Shown here: positions 1 through 7,250 of the stretch, one piece after another
How the letters are laid out: every line of letters begins with the position of its first letter
Position numbering within the stretch: the first letter of the stretch is position 1
The notes under the pieces: model-generated
Database searches by the model: none
Seen by the model: only the letters and a program-made list of their open reading frames with translations
What the model was told of the DNA's origin: nothing
Assembly: GCA_001771815.1 (NCBI GenBank)
Contig: MEPU01000004.1
Span: 1-64,000 of the forward strand
DNA length: 64,000 nt
From: Bdellovibrionales bacterium RIFCSPHIGHO2_01_FULL_40_29
Lineage (GTDB): Bacteria; Bdellovibrionota; Bdellovibrionia; Bdellovibrionales; Bdellovibrionaceae
Reading direction: 5' to 3'
Program-made: the position numbers and the translations under genes

Positions 1-12
1 GATTGGGGGCAT
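1..12 (-). CDS. Possible first codons of a leftward gene
   Basis: On the minus strand an ATG at 12-10 opens a frame (M-P-P-I) that runs off the left edge. An AAAAGGA stretch lies about 8 bases upstream, so this could be a translation start. The Pho box at 161-191 is oriented toward it, which would make the gene phosphate-regulated. Only four codons are visible, so the product cannot be named. Confidence 0.3.
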
Positions 13-160
13 TTGGGGTTCCTTTTGTTAAAACGTCTTGTAGTAAAAACATTCTAACAGATTCCCTGACTGCCCCTGTCATTGATGGAGAACCAAACAC
101 GTTACACAAACCGAGATTGAACCCTTGAAATGATATGAAATTTCGGCAGATTTCAAAGTT

Positions 161-191
161 TGATGACAGAATGATGACAGGTTGATGACAG
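161..191 (-). promoter_or_regulatory. Pho box, three direct repeats
   Basis: Three exact copies of TGATGACAG start at 161, 172 and 183, a strict 11-bp period. Read on the minus strand each is CTGTCATCA, and the unit CTGTCAT repeated every 11 bp is the classical PhoB binding site. The orientation points left, toward the frame that opens at 12. A further CTGTCAT in the opposite orientation occurs at 77-83. The rightward gene at 291 lies 100 bp away on the other side and may or may not be affected. Confidence 0.75.
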
Positions 192-290
192 ATTTTAAAT
201 CCAAAATCGGCCTATTTTCCCTCTGAAAATCCAATTTAGATAACCCTCACAGACTTCGATGATCAAGAGCCTCACCTACAGGAGGTTTTT

Positions 291-473
291 ATGTTAGGAG
301 TAGTCCAATTTATTAGAACCCTTATTTTTGTAGCCATTGCCCTTGGTACCGCTGGTACTTTGGTTGAAGCCACTGGCATCGTCGGGCGTGAGGCTGTCAA
401 AGCTCATCAACACGGTGGCATGAGCTTTAAGTGGCTCAACCAACAGCTTGTCGGAAATGACGGTCGCAAATGA
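291..473 (+). CDS. Small membrane protein, unknown
   Basis: A 60-residue protein with one hydrophobic segment (about residues 5-25) followed by a short polar tail rich in His, Gln and Lys. The start is supported by an almost perfect ribosome binding site (CAGGAGG) five bases before the ATG. I do not recognise the family. It stands alone, with a Pho box about 100 bp upstream in the opposite orientation, so phosphate control of this gene is possible but not indicated. The predicted location is the inner membrane with a short soluble tail. Confidence 0.6.
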   Translation: MLGVVQFIRTLIFVAIALGTAGTLVEATGIVGREAVKAHQHGGMSFKWLNQQLVGNDGRK

Positions 474-597
474 GTAAAGTCGATTTTGAAAAGCTCCGGT
501 ATAAAATGTAAACTATGTGTCAGGACGGATAGCTTCGATTTAGGTCAAGTGAAACGAGCCTTCTTGATCGTCAAGATGCAACAAAAGGATTGGATTA

Positions 598-1530
598 GTG
601 ACCGCTTTTGAAAGCTTTGTTAAACCGAGGATAATGAGAAAACTATTTGCGATGTCTATTTTAGGTCTTGGAATAAATGTCTTTGGTGCTTCCGTAGAAT
701 TTCCTCTTCGCTATGATGAAACCTTGGTTAACCAAGGTTTTGCTTCTCCTGTCATTTCGGTACAGATCAATGGCGACCAAGGAATCTTCTTGATCGATTC
801 CGGCGCCTCCATAACTGTAGTCTCACGTTGGTTCAGTGACAGAGCTAATATTCGGTTAGGCAAAATTGGATCCGTCGGCGGCTCTTCAGGTGGTAACGGT
901 ACTTCTGCTGCTGCTATCGTGAATATGTTCATAAAGAACTCCAAAGGTGCAAAAGAAATCTTTAAGAAAAAATCTGTAGTTATTGTCGATCTGCCAGATG
1001 TCTTTCAAAGAAATAGCATCGCAGGAATTATTTCTCCGCAGCAGCTTTTAAAGGATGGTCAGTTTGGCACTCTAAGTCTATCTGAAAGTCCTTTTTTTAG
1101 AATCAGTGGACAGCAACCTCGAAAAGAAGATCGATTTTTCCCCTTAAATACTATTTTCTCTGAAGGCCCAGGAGGACAGCAAAATGTACTTTTCACCTTG
1201 GACGCCATTGTAGATGAAGTGAAGACGTCCTTTATTGTAGATACAGGTGCTGATGGAGCAAGTATTGGAGCTGAAACAGAATCTGGCAAGAAACTGCTCG
1301 CCAAGTCCATACCAACAGATGAAAAAATTGGAGGCATCACTGGTAAGCCTGAAGTGATTCGCATAGTTCCTCAGGCGCAAGTAAAAATATTGGATCACGA
1401 TATAAAAATGAAAATTCGTCTTCAACCGATTTCGAAACAGATGTCAGCAGACGGAATGTTGGGCATGCAGTTTCTTAAAAATTGTTCTCTTATTATAAGC
1501 CTAAAAACGGGTTCGATTTCCTGTCCTTAA
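598..1530 (+). CDS. Secreted retropepsin-like aspartyl protease, two D[ST]G motifs
   Basis: A 310-residue protein with two aspartic-protease signatures: FLIDSGAS around residues 65-71 (Asp67) and FIVDTGAD around 212-219 (Asp215), each followed by the small and hydrophobic residues typical of the flap-bearing lobe. One chain with two such motifs resembles a pepsin-type bilobed enzyme more than a single-lobe retropepsin that must dimerise. The listed start is GTG with an AAAGGAT site; an internal ATG at 634 (MRKLFAMSILGLG) begins a clear signal peptide and may be the real start. It is probably exported to the periplasm or beyond. A hairpin terminator follows at 1562. Substrate unknown. Confidence 0.75.
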   Translation: MTAFESFVKPRIMRKLFAMSILGLGINVFGASVEFPLRYDETLVNQGFASPVISVQINGDQGIFLIDSGASITVVSRWFSDRANIRLGKIGSVGGSSGGNGTSAAAIVNMFIKNSKGAKEIFKKKSVVIVDLPDVFQRNSIAGIISPQQLLKDGQFGTLSLSESPFFRISGQQPRKEDRFFPLNTIFSEGPGGQQNVLFTLDAIVDEVKTSFIVDTGADGASIGAETESGKKLLAKSIPTDEKIGGITGKPEVIRIVPQAQVKILDHDIKMKIRLQPISKQMSADGMLGMQFLKNCSLIISLKTGSISCP

Positions 1531-1561
1531 CCCTTCTGAACTGACTGTTTTTAAATACTCA

Positions 1562-1590
1562 ACGCTCCAACCTTATGGGGCGTCTTTTTT
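1562..1590 (+). terminator. Rho-independent terminator
   Basis: ACGCTCC at 1562-1568 pairs with GGGGCGT at 1577-1583 (one G-T pair), with an 8-base loop and a run of six T at 1585-1590. It lies 32 bases after the protease stop codon. Confidence 0.75.
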
Positions 1591-2056
1591 GGTTCGGTAG
1601 CACTCGATAAAGAATTGCCTCTGTATTTTAATTTTTTTCAAGTTGCAGAAGAAAAAATGGTTCTAAAAGTCGTCCCGTTAAATCATGAAAATTTCAAAAA
1701 TAAATTTTCGGGGACGGATTTTTTCAATAATAATTTACTTTGCTACTTCGACAGAGCCTTTTATTCACAGCGCTTCAAAACCAAGTGTTATTAATAACGC
1801 AAGATTGAAGGTTTTAGTTTCAAAATTTGAAATTCCTAAAGCATTTAAACACTTACTGGCGGAAATTAGTTGGAGCACTATTCTGCACTCACAGTTTTTC
1901 GAAAAAATTCCGCTTCAGAAATTTGTATTGTTGATAGTTTTAAAATCATTTCAAGAGACGTTTTTATTCACATTTCTAAAGTTTTGGTTTCGCGCTCAAC
2001 TTGTTGAGCCTTACTGATTTTAAAGCTTCAAGATGTTTTGTCGTGCAGAACGCGTG
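1591..2056. other. Gene-free stretch
   Basis: AT-rich spacer between the terminator and the 3' end of the kinase gene. An open frame at 1685-2017 has no ribosome binding site and a composition that does not look like a protein. I see no repeats or RNA gene here. Confidence 0.5.
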
Positions 2057-3082
2057 CTATGTAATTTGGTAGTTTCGCTTCAAACTTTTTAGCATGCTGA
2101 CAACTCTAGGCATTAGAATCTTAGATAAGCGTGGATTGTTCGGTTGAGAATTGATCCAACCTAGCATTAACATACCTCGAGCTATCCGTAGATGGACCAA
2201 TACTTCATCATCATCATTATCCCAAGATTTTATTGATTTATAACCATTAAAAAATGCCGTCAGATAACGTTGCATATGCTGTTTACGCCGTTCACCTAAA
2301 GCACTCTGTAATGAAATTATTGGCATAACAAGATCATAGGCATGAAAACCAAATCCACAATCATCAAAGTCAATTGCGCTGAGTTCGCCATTTTTAAGTG
2401 ACAATATATTTCCAAAGTGTAAATCACCATGAATTAAGCCCAGTCTATTTGGAAATTTTTTCTGGAACTTGAGAAGCTTGGCTAATACAAACTGCCGACC
2501 TTGCGTGATGATTTTCTGCTGCCTTGTCGTAATTCCAGTAAGACTGTCAATCGAACCAAACTTTGGATTTGAGCCCACAAGACCTTCAGCATCCAAAGAA
2601 ATTCTATGTTTAATTTTTTTAGGCGATATATGAGTTTGTAAATTTGCTAATAGCTCACCAAGCTTAAACATTTTTTTCTCAGTCACGGATGTGTCGATAA
2701 AGTGTCCGTCGATCCATTCAAATAAGCAAACATGCCTAGAACCAACTTCTACAGTCACAGCAGTTTCAATAACACGATTATTTTTCGATACAACAGGCTT
2801 TGGTACATTGAAAAACTTTTTTTTTGAAAGAAACTGTAGCCATTCCAACTCCTCTTGTAGTGCTCCATTAGAGTCAAAATCGGATTGCCTGTGAATCCGT
2901 AACAAATACTTTTTGTTATTCGAAGATGTGACGCGATAAGTAGTATTATCCGTGTGGCCAATAAATTTAATTTCTACAGGGTGAATCGAATACAAATTCA
3001 TTGCCTCGACTGCAAGTTTTCGTATTTTCCGAGTCTGTGAAAGATAATTATTTTTCTCAAAAGGATTCAATGTGCCATTCAT
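2057..3082 (-). CDS. Aminoglycoside-phosphotransferase-family kinase (YihE/SrkA-like)
   Basis: A 341-residue protein with the APH/choline-kinase fold signatures: a Brenner-type loop HGDLHFGN at about 218-225 (catalytic Asp220, metal-binding Asn225) and the metal-binding IDFDD at about 237-241. The N-terminal lobe has GHTDNTTYRV (the nucleotide loop) and LLRIHR (probable ATP-binding Lys/Arg region). These enzymes phosphorylate small molecules or protein Ser/Thr in the cytoplasm; the whole-length layout resembles homoserine-kinase-II or SrkA-type members more than drug-resistance enzymes. The gene stands alone, convergent with nothing close, so the substrate is open. Confidence 0.8.
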   Translation of the reverse strand: MNGTLNPFEKNNYLSQTRKIRKLAVEAMNLYSIHPVEIKFIGHTDNTTYRVTSSNNKKYLLRIHRQSDFDSNGALQEELEWLQFLSKKKFFNVPKPVVSKNNRVIETAVTVEVGSRHVCLFEWIDGHFIDTSVTEKKMFKLGELLANLQTHISPKKIKHRISLDAEGLVGSNPKFGSIDSLTGITTRQQKIITQGRQFVLAKLLKFQKKFPNRLGLIHGDLHFGNILSLKNGELSAIDFDDCGFGFHAYDLVMPIISLQSALGERRKQHMQRYLTAFFNGYKSIKSWDNDDDEVLVHLRIARGMLMLGWINSQPNNPRLSKILMPRVVSMLKSLKRNYQIT

Positions 3083-3188
3083 TTAAATATAAATTTAGCA
3101 TGACTTTTTTGTTGATCGCAAAGCTTTTTCAGCCGGAGCTGTAAATTTGAATGAGCCTTTTATTCAGATTGAAATTTTAAAAATAAAG

Positions 3189-3224
3189 GATCAACAGAGC
3201 TTGCGAAGTCGAGCGCCGTTGATC
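3189..3224 (-). terminator. Probable terminator of the upstream membrane-protein gene
   Basis: GATCAAC at 3189-3195 pairs with GTTGATC at 3218-3224; an inner GCTTG/CGAGC pair extends the stem. On the minus strand it is followed by CTTTATTTTT. It sits just after the stop of the gene at 3238-3570. Confidence 0.6.
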
Positions 3225-3237
3225 TTTGTAGGAAGTG

Positions 3238-3570
3238 TTAGTCGATCGTCCAAACAAGAACTAACAACGGAATAGGCGCTAGCGCTAGTTGAATAGCAAG
3301 CACTCCAAACATCGTGCGAACTGGAACTTTATTAAGTGCGAGAATGATGATTGAGATACACGTAATCAAAGGCGCTAAGAATGGGAAGCCAAGGAATAGA
3401 TGTTGCCATGCCCAACGCCAAGGGCCGTGATTCATACCCTGGGAGTACCAGACTTCTTCAGAAGGCAAGTGGCCAGTGAACCTTGAAATAGCATAGAGGA
3501 TCAATGGCGCCACAAATAAAGCAAACCCTAGGACGAAATAAAATCTTGGCCTCATCCATATTGTTCTCAT
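3238..3570 (-). CDS. Small integral membrane protein, unknown
   Basis: A 110-residue protein with three hydrophobic segments at about residues 10-30, 55-78 and 86-107, separated by a Trp/Gly/His-rich loop (residues 35-56, with MNHGPWRWAW). The N-terminus is basic (MRTIWMRPR), which places it inside. No family is recognised. The start ATG at 3570 lacks a strong ribosome binding site; a second in-frame ATG lies five codons on. A hairpin terminator follows the gene. Confidence 0.6.
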   Translation of the reverse strand: MRTIWMRPRFYFVLGFALFVAPLILYAISRFTGHLPSEEVWYSQGMNHGPWRWAWQHLFLGFPFLAPLITCISIIILALNKVPVRTMFGVLAIQLALAPIPLLVLVWTID

Positions 3571-3623
3571 ATGCTAAGCGTAGCTCACTGAGCGGATTTG
3601 GTCACCAAACTAATGTATTACTT

Positions 3624-3743
3624 CTATTTTTTGGACTGAAATTTTCTGATTGCGAATACACCAGCCATAACAAAAATAACTAAAATTACCAATTGTATCC
3701 AATACTCAGAAGGATTTGAAAGATAGGCGGCGAGTAATTTCAT
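3624..3743 (-). CDS. Single-pass mini-protein (39 residues)
   Basis: An open frame from ATG at 3743 to TAG at 3624 encodes a 39-residue peptide with one clean transmembrane stretch (WIQLVILVIFVMAGVFAI) between a polar N-terminus and a basic tail ending KFQSKK. This charge layout is what a real single-pass peptide shows. The weak point is the lack of a recognisable ribosome binding site. It lies between a small membrane-protein gene and the accessory region. Confidence 0.4.
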   Translation of the reverse strand: MKLLAAYLSNPSEYWIQLVILVIFVMAGVFAIRKFQSKK

Positions 3744-4040
3744 AGAGCTATGGATAACAAATTTGTGTTCAATTTACCAGCTTTTATATCCGCTCTACAA
3801 AGTAATGAATCTGGGGTCCCGATTGGCCTGACACTTAAGAGCCTTTTGAAGCCGCAATAGATTTGATCTGACGGCGCATATACTGAACCCTGTTAAGAAA
3901 TACTAAAAGGCTCAGGCTTACTGGCTGAGGCCGTAGTTTCGCGCAGAAGGTTGGGCTCTAATCGACATATAGGCGTCGCATAGGATTCCTTTTTAGATCA
4001 GACCGTGACATTGCGGGATAATCTATTTAATTTTTAATGT
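3744..4040. other. Gene-free stretch, possibly decayed DNA
   Basis: No intact gene. The GC level is higher than in the AT-rich cassette further right. A GGCTCAG/CTGAGGCC inverted repeat lies around 3909-3932. The neighbouring IS3 remnant makes it plausible that this is also decayed mobile DNA, but I could not match it to a family. Confidence 0.35.
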
Positions 4041-4820
4041 ATGAAAACTTCGCTCACGATACCGTTACCGCCAGAATATACCTGGGAGCCAAACGTTCAA
4101 TCGAACGATGAAACATCCATTTTAATGGCTAAGGTCTGGCCGCGATTTTTGATAGAAAAGAGCGACATAGAAGAACCCCCGGAACCGACGAGCCTATCGG
4201 ACGAAGAACTTTCAAGGCGCTTTCTCATGTGGGGTATTCGAAGAAAATCTGATTCTAAACTCGTTTCTTTTGCTAGCGCCGTCCTCATTTCAGTAGATCC
4301 CCAAGCCTCTTCGTACTCGAATGACGGATGGAGATATGCTTTAAATGCTTATTATCGAGATGGACAGGCCAATTGCCTCTGCTTATTATCAGCAAATGTT
4401 AATCCAGAGTTTCGAAGTCTTAAATTTTCTTATGCCTTAATTCAGGCCGCCAAAGAAATTGCGACATCACTGAAACTAACTTGCGTTCTTGCACCTGTTA
4501 GACCCACTCAAAAATCTCAATTTCCGTCTATGCCAATTGCTGAGTATTTAGAAAAGAAATCAGTTAACGGAGAAATTTATGATCCATGGCTAAGAACCCA
4601 CGAAAAGTTAGGTGGAGAAATCTTAAATATTTGCTCTGAGTCTGTTTTAGTGAAAGCGAGTCTCAATAAATGGCAAGAGTGGTTAGGAGTAACTGTTCTA
4701 TCTTCATCCTTTGTACCTGAAATGGGATTAGTGCCCGTGTTGGTCGATCAAAAGAAAAATGTGGGCATCTATTCGGAACCCAATATTTGGGTTCGATATA
4801 AAATCGACTCTGAACAATAA
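4041..4820 (+). CDS. GNAT-like acetyltransferase family protein
   Basis: A 259-residue cytoplasmic protein without signal peptide. The central part (about residues 110-160) has the GNAT-like pattern of a beta strand, a basic loop (NPEFRSLKFSYALI, where the acyl-CoA pyrophosphate usually binds), a helix, and a strand ending VLAPVRPTQK. This arrangement is seen in long GNAT-fold proteins of unknown substrate. The gene stands alone and ends one base before the terminal repeat of an IS3 remnant, so the insertion sequence once landed right at its 3' end. The family call is by motif only. Confidence 0.5.
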   Translation: MKTSLTIPLPPEYTWEPNVQSNDETSILMAKVWPRFLIEKSDIEEPPEPTSLSDEELSRRFLMWGIRRKSDSKLVSFASAVLISVDPQASSYSNDGWRYALNAYYRDGQANCLCLLSANVNPEFRSLKFSYALIQAAKEIATSLKLTCVLAPVRPTQKSQFPSMPIAEYLEKKSVNGEIYDPWLRTHEKLGGEILNICSESVLVKASLNKWQEWLGVTVLSSSFVPEMGLVPVLVDQKKNVGIYSEPNIWVRYKIDSEQ

Positions 4821-4821
4821 C

Positions 4822-4834
4822 TGGAATGCGCCCC
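4822..4834. repeat. Probable terminal inverted repeat of an IS3-family element
   Basis: TGGAATGCGCCCC begins with TG as IS3-family ends do and lies six bases beyond the transposase stop codon (TGA at 4842-4840). The partner end is not visible, as the element is truncated. Confidence 0.5.
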
Positions 4835-4839
4835 GTTGA

Positions 4840-4995
4840 TCAGACATTGTAGCCCCAAAGGGTTTGAACAGGTCGGTCGGCGGGTTTAAGATTCAATACT
4901 TCTTTTTCGAACTCGGCCGGGGTTTTGTAACCTAGGCTCGAGTGAAGTCTTTTTGTGTTGTAAACGCTTTCAATAAAATTTGGCAAGTTATGGTT
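4840..4995 (-). pseudogene. C-terminal remnant of an IS3-family transposase (OrfB)
   Basis: The minus strand encodes 51 residues matching the end of the IS3-type DDE transposase: NFIESVYNTKRLHSSLGYKT, then PAEFE, and a tail ending TLWGYNV before TGA. The YN.KRLHS.LGY signature is diagnostic for the region after the catalytic Glu. Upstream the frame closes at a TAG (4998-4996), so the catalytic core is gone. It is a footprint of an old insertion and marks the left edge of an accessory region. Confidence 0.85.
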
Positions 4996-5026
4996 CTACG
5001 GTTCTATCTAACCATGGATATATTTC

Positions 5027-5054
5027 ATATGCGTACTCTGCAGAGTACGCATAT
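5027..5054. promoter_or_regulatory. Perfect 28-bp palindrome, candidate operator
   Basis: The half-site ATATGCGTACTCTG is followed directly by its exact reverse complement. It lies 75 bp upstream of the gene at 5129. With no loop and no T run it is a poor terminator and a good protein-binding site. The core GCGTACTCT also occurs in the tandem repeats of the toxin-antitoxin promoter at 8801-8824. Confidence 0.65.
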
Positions 5055-5128
5055 TGCTTATCATCATTGTGTTCATATACTTTTATGTATAAAAGAATTC
5101 TACAAAACAAAAAACGAAAGGAATTTCC

Positions 5129-5581
5129 ATGAGAAACATTCTTGCTCTTTGTCTAACAATTTTTAGTATAAACGCGAATGCAAAAATACATATGTTCTGG
5201 TGTAGTTTAACAAATGAAAATCCAAATAAACAAGTATACTTCGAAATTAATGATCTAGATGTTGACTCTGGTATAGGTATCTTAAAAATTTCAAAAAAGC
5301 CTATGGATACAGATTCTTGGAACGTTTTTGAAACAGCACAAGTTCGAGCTAAAATTCTTTGGACTGTAGCAAATCAAATGAGCGTAATATCTGGAATTGA
5401 AATCAACATGGGAAAAAAAGGAAACATCGCAGTTTCTGTCGTTCAAGACTTCGATCAGTATAACAATGCTGCTGGTGTTGTTAAAGCAGATTTATTTAGA
5501 TATCATCAATATAAATTATTCGACAATTGCACTTATTTTTTATCTACAGGACCAAAGCCAGCTTTGACTGGAAGTAATTAA
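5129..5581 (+). CDS. Secreted protein, unknown
   Basis: A 150-residue protein with a signal peptide (MRNILALCLTIFSINANA, cleavage after Ala18) and two cysteines, one near each end of the mature part, that could form a disulfide. An AAAGGAA site precedes the ATG. It is the first gene of an AT-rich, co-directional run with the TIGR02147 regulator that starts three bases after its stop codon. I do not recognise the family. A 28-bp palindrome upstream is the likely control site. Confidence 0.7.
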   Translation: MRNILALCLTIFSINANAKIHMFWCSLTNENPNKQVYFEINDLDVDSGIGILKISKKPMDTDSWNVFETAQVRAKILWTVANQMSVISGIEINMGKKGNIAVSVVQDFDQYNNAAGVVKADLFRYHQYKLFDNCTYFLSTGPKPALTGSN

Positions 5582-5584
5582 GAT

Positions 5585-6415
5585 ATGACATATAAATTTG
5601 AATTAGATTCTGTCGAACGGCTTGTAGCTGCAACAAATTACAGATGTTTTATCAAAACACTTATTGAGGAAAAATCAAAACAAAAACGTTTTGGATATGC
5701 AGATATAGCTAGAATCGGCGGATTTTCAGCGCGAAGCTTCCCTAGAGATGTTACAACAGGATCAAAAAGAATTTCACTACAATCATTACCAAAAATGATT
5801 CGTGGTTTAGGGTTAAAATCCGATTTGGCTGAATACTTCAGGATTTTAGTCGAAATAGAAGAACATAATTGTAGAAATAAAATATTAGATGAATCGAAAC
5901 TCATTCAAATAAAATCAAACTTAACGAAACGCATTTTACGAAAACGAAAGTATTATGTTGGTGATTCCGATAAAGCATTTACTATTTCCAGTATCCCTAT
6001 CGTCTATGCAGCACTTGGCTCATCTGAAACTGGCGCGAACATTAAAGAAATCTGTGGTAAAACCAGATTAGAGCAGGCTGATGTTGTTAACACTTTAGAT
6101 ATGATGGTTCAAAAAGGCTTAATTCAAAACAAAGGAAAATACTTTATAGCAATTGAAAATCATGCAAGCTTTGATGGACTAAAAAGTGAAATTTTTAAAA
6201 AACATTTTATTAAAACAGCACAAGACTCTATTACAATGGCTAATAAAAATTTAAGTTCATCAGAAAAATTATTTCTTTCGTCAGCATTTTCTGTTCGTGA
6301 AAAAGATTTAATTTCATTAAAAGAAGATTTAAGGTCATTGCTACTAAGATATATTGACACATCAGAAAACTGCAACGGAGATAGAGTTATCAACCTTGTC
6401 GCAAGTTTATTTTAA
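5585..6415 (+). CDS. TIGR02147 family protein, predicted regulator
   Basis: A 276-residue protein matching the TIGR02147/DUF4423 pattern: an N-terminal NYRCFIKTLIEEK helix, then FGYADIARIGGFSARSF (HTH-like), GSKRISLQSL, and GLKSDLAEYFRILVEIE, all in the order known for this family. A second winged-helix-like part follows around residues 135-185 (IVYAAL... DVVNTLDMMVQKGLIQ) and a C-terminal helical half to the end. The family is expanded in Bdellovibrio and Fibrobacter and is usually found next to secreted proteins; its exact function is not known. It is translated three bases after the secreted protein gene at 5129, so both probably form one unit. Confidence 0.85.
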   Translation: MTYKFELDSVERLVAATNYRCFIKTLIEEKSKQKRFGYADIARIGGFSARSFPRDVTTGSKRISLQSLPKMIRGLGLKSDLAEYFRILVEIEEHNCRNKILDESKLIQIKSNLTKRILRKRKYYVGDSDKAFTISSIPIVYAALGSSETGANIKEICGKTRLEQADVVNTLDMMVQKGLIQNKGKYFIAIENHASFDGLKSEIFKKHFIKTAQDSITMANKNLSSSEKLFLSSAFSVREKDLISLKEDLRSLLLRYIDTSENCNGDRVINLVASLF

Positions 6416-6426
6416 AAAGGAGTCTT

Positions 6427-6795
6427 ATGAAAGTATTATGTTTTTTATGTTTGTTTTTACCACCTATTCTAGTGTTATCTAGTACACAAAAAGATGAATT
6501 TCGTAATGTTGTCAGAAATAATTTAAAAGAATTTCGCACCTGCATACAAAACACAAAATCGGCGGAAAGTTATAAAGTAGTTATTGATTTTACTATAGAT
6601 GATAACGGAGCGGTTTTGTCAGCTAATATTGATCAAATAAAATCTAAAATAAATAATGAAGAATTGTATCAATGTATGATAGACAAATTGAAATCATGGA
6701 AATTTCCAAAAGCACCAAAGGGTAAAACAATTTCAGTTAAATACCCTTTTTATATTAATAATAACTTTAACCTTCGCTCTTCAATGGAGAATTAA
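6427..6795 (+). CDS. Secreted AgmX/PglI- or TonB-C-like domain protein
   Basis: A 122-residue protein with a signal peptide (about residues 1-19). The mature part follows the AgmX/PglI C-terminal pattern: an N-terminal helix ending in a Cys (FRTCIQ), a strand with IDFTIDDNGAVLSANI, a second Cys helix (LYQCMIDKLKSWKFP) and a closing ISVKYPFYI strand. The two Cys probably pair. This fold is related to TonB C-termini and is common in delta-type bacteria as a periplasmic interaction module. An AAAAAGGAG site precedes the start; the next gene begins on the base after its stop. Confidence 0.7.
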   Translation: MKVLCFLCLFLPPILVLSSTQKDEFRNVVRNNLKEFRTCIQNTKSAESYKVVIDFTIDDNGAVLSANIDQIKSKINNEELYQCMIDKLKSWKFPKAPKGKTISVKYPFYINNNFNLRSSMEN

Positions 6796-7176
6796 ATGAA
6801 AAGTATTATATTATTTATTACCTTACAAGTGTTGTCAGTTTCTTCTATTTGCGAAGCAAACTTACAAAATATTTGGCAATGCAATAGTGTGACAATAGAT
6901 AACGTAAGGAAGATTCAGGCTACTGTTAACTTAGGTTTAGAAGCTGAAATATTGATTTTGAGAGCAGATAATAATAAAGAAATAGAAAGAATTTCTTTGC
7001 CATTTGAATCTGAAAATTATTATGCAAAAGATGATGGTGACTGTGCTGACCAAAGTCATGGCGGCAGATCAACTATATTCTATTTCAATGGTGAGAATTC
7101 AAAGTACATAACTTTTTGGTGCGACGATGATGGTGGCGGCGGCAGAAATGAATATTTAATGGAGTGCAAGCAGTAG
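6796..7176 (+). CDS. Secreted protein, unknown, Gly/Asp-rich tail
   Basis: A 126-residue protein with a signal peptide of about 21 residues. The mature part has four cysteines and an Asp/Gly-rich part around residues 75-120 (DDGDCAD, CDDDGGGGR) that could bind a metal ion. Its ATG follows directly on the stop codon of the preceding gene, so it is translationally coupled. It shares a similar AT-rich composition with 5129-6795. No family recognised. Confidence 0.65.
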   Translation: MKSIILFITLQVLSVSSICEANLQNIWQCNSVTIDNVRKIQATVNLGLEAEILILRADNNKEIERISLPFESENYYAKDDGDCADQSHGGRSTIFYFNGENSKYITFWCDDDGGGGRNEYLMECKQ

Positions 7177-7250
7177 TTCTATTGAATTATTAGTAAAACC
7201 AGATGTTATAAAATAAGTTCTTGGTTAATATAAATTTCCTTCGACTATGA

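Noticed and set aside
1685-2017. 110-codon open frame on the plus strand
   Set aside because: No ribosome binding site, odd composition (Phe/Leu/Ser rich without pattern), and it lies in an AT-rich spacer where long frames arise by chance.
4942-5166. 74-codon open frame on the plus strand
   Set aside because: It runs antisense through the IS3 transposase remnant and across the 28-bp palindrome, then overlaps the better supported gene at 5129.
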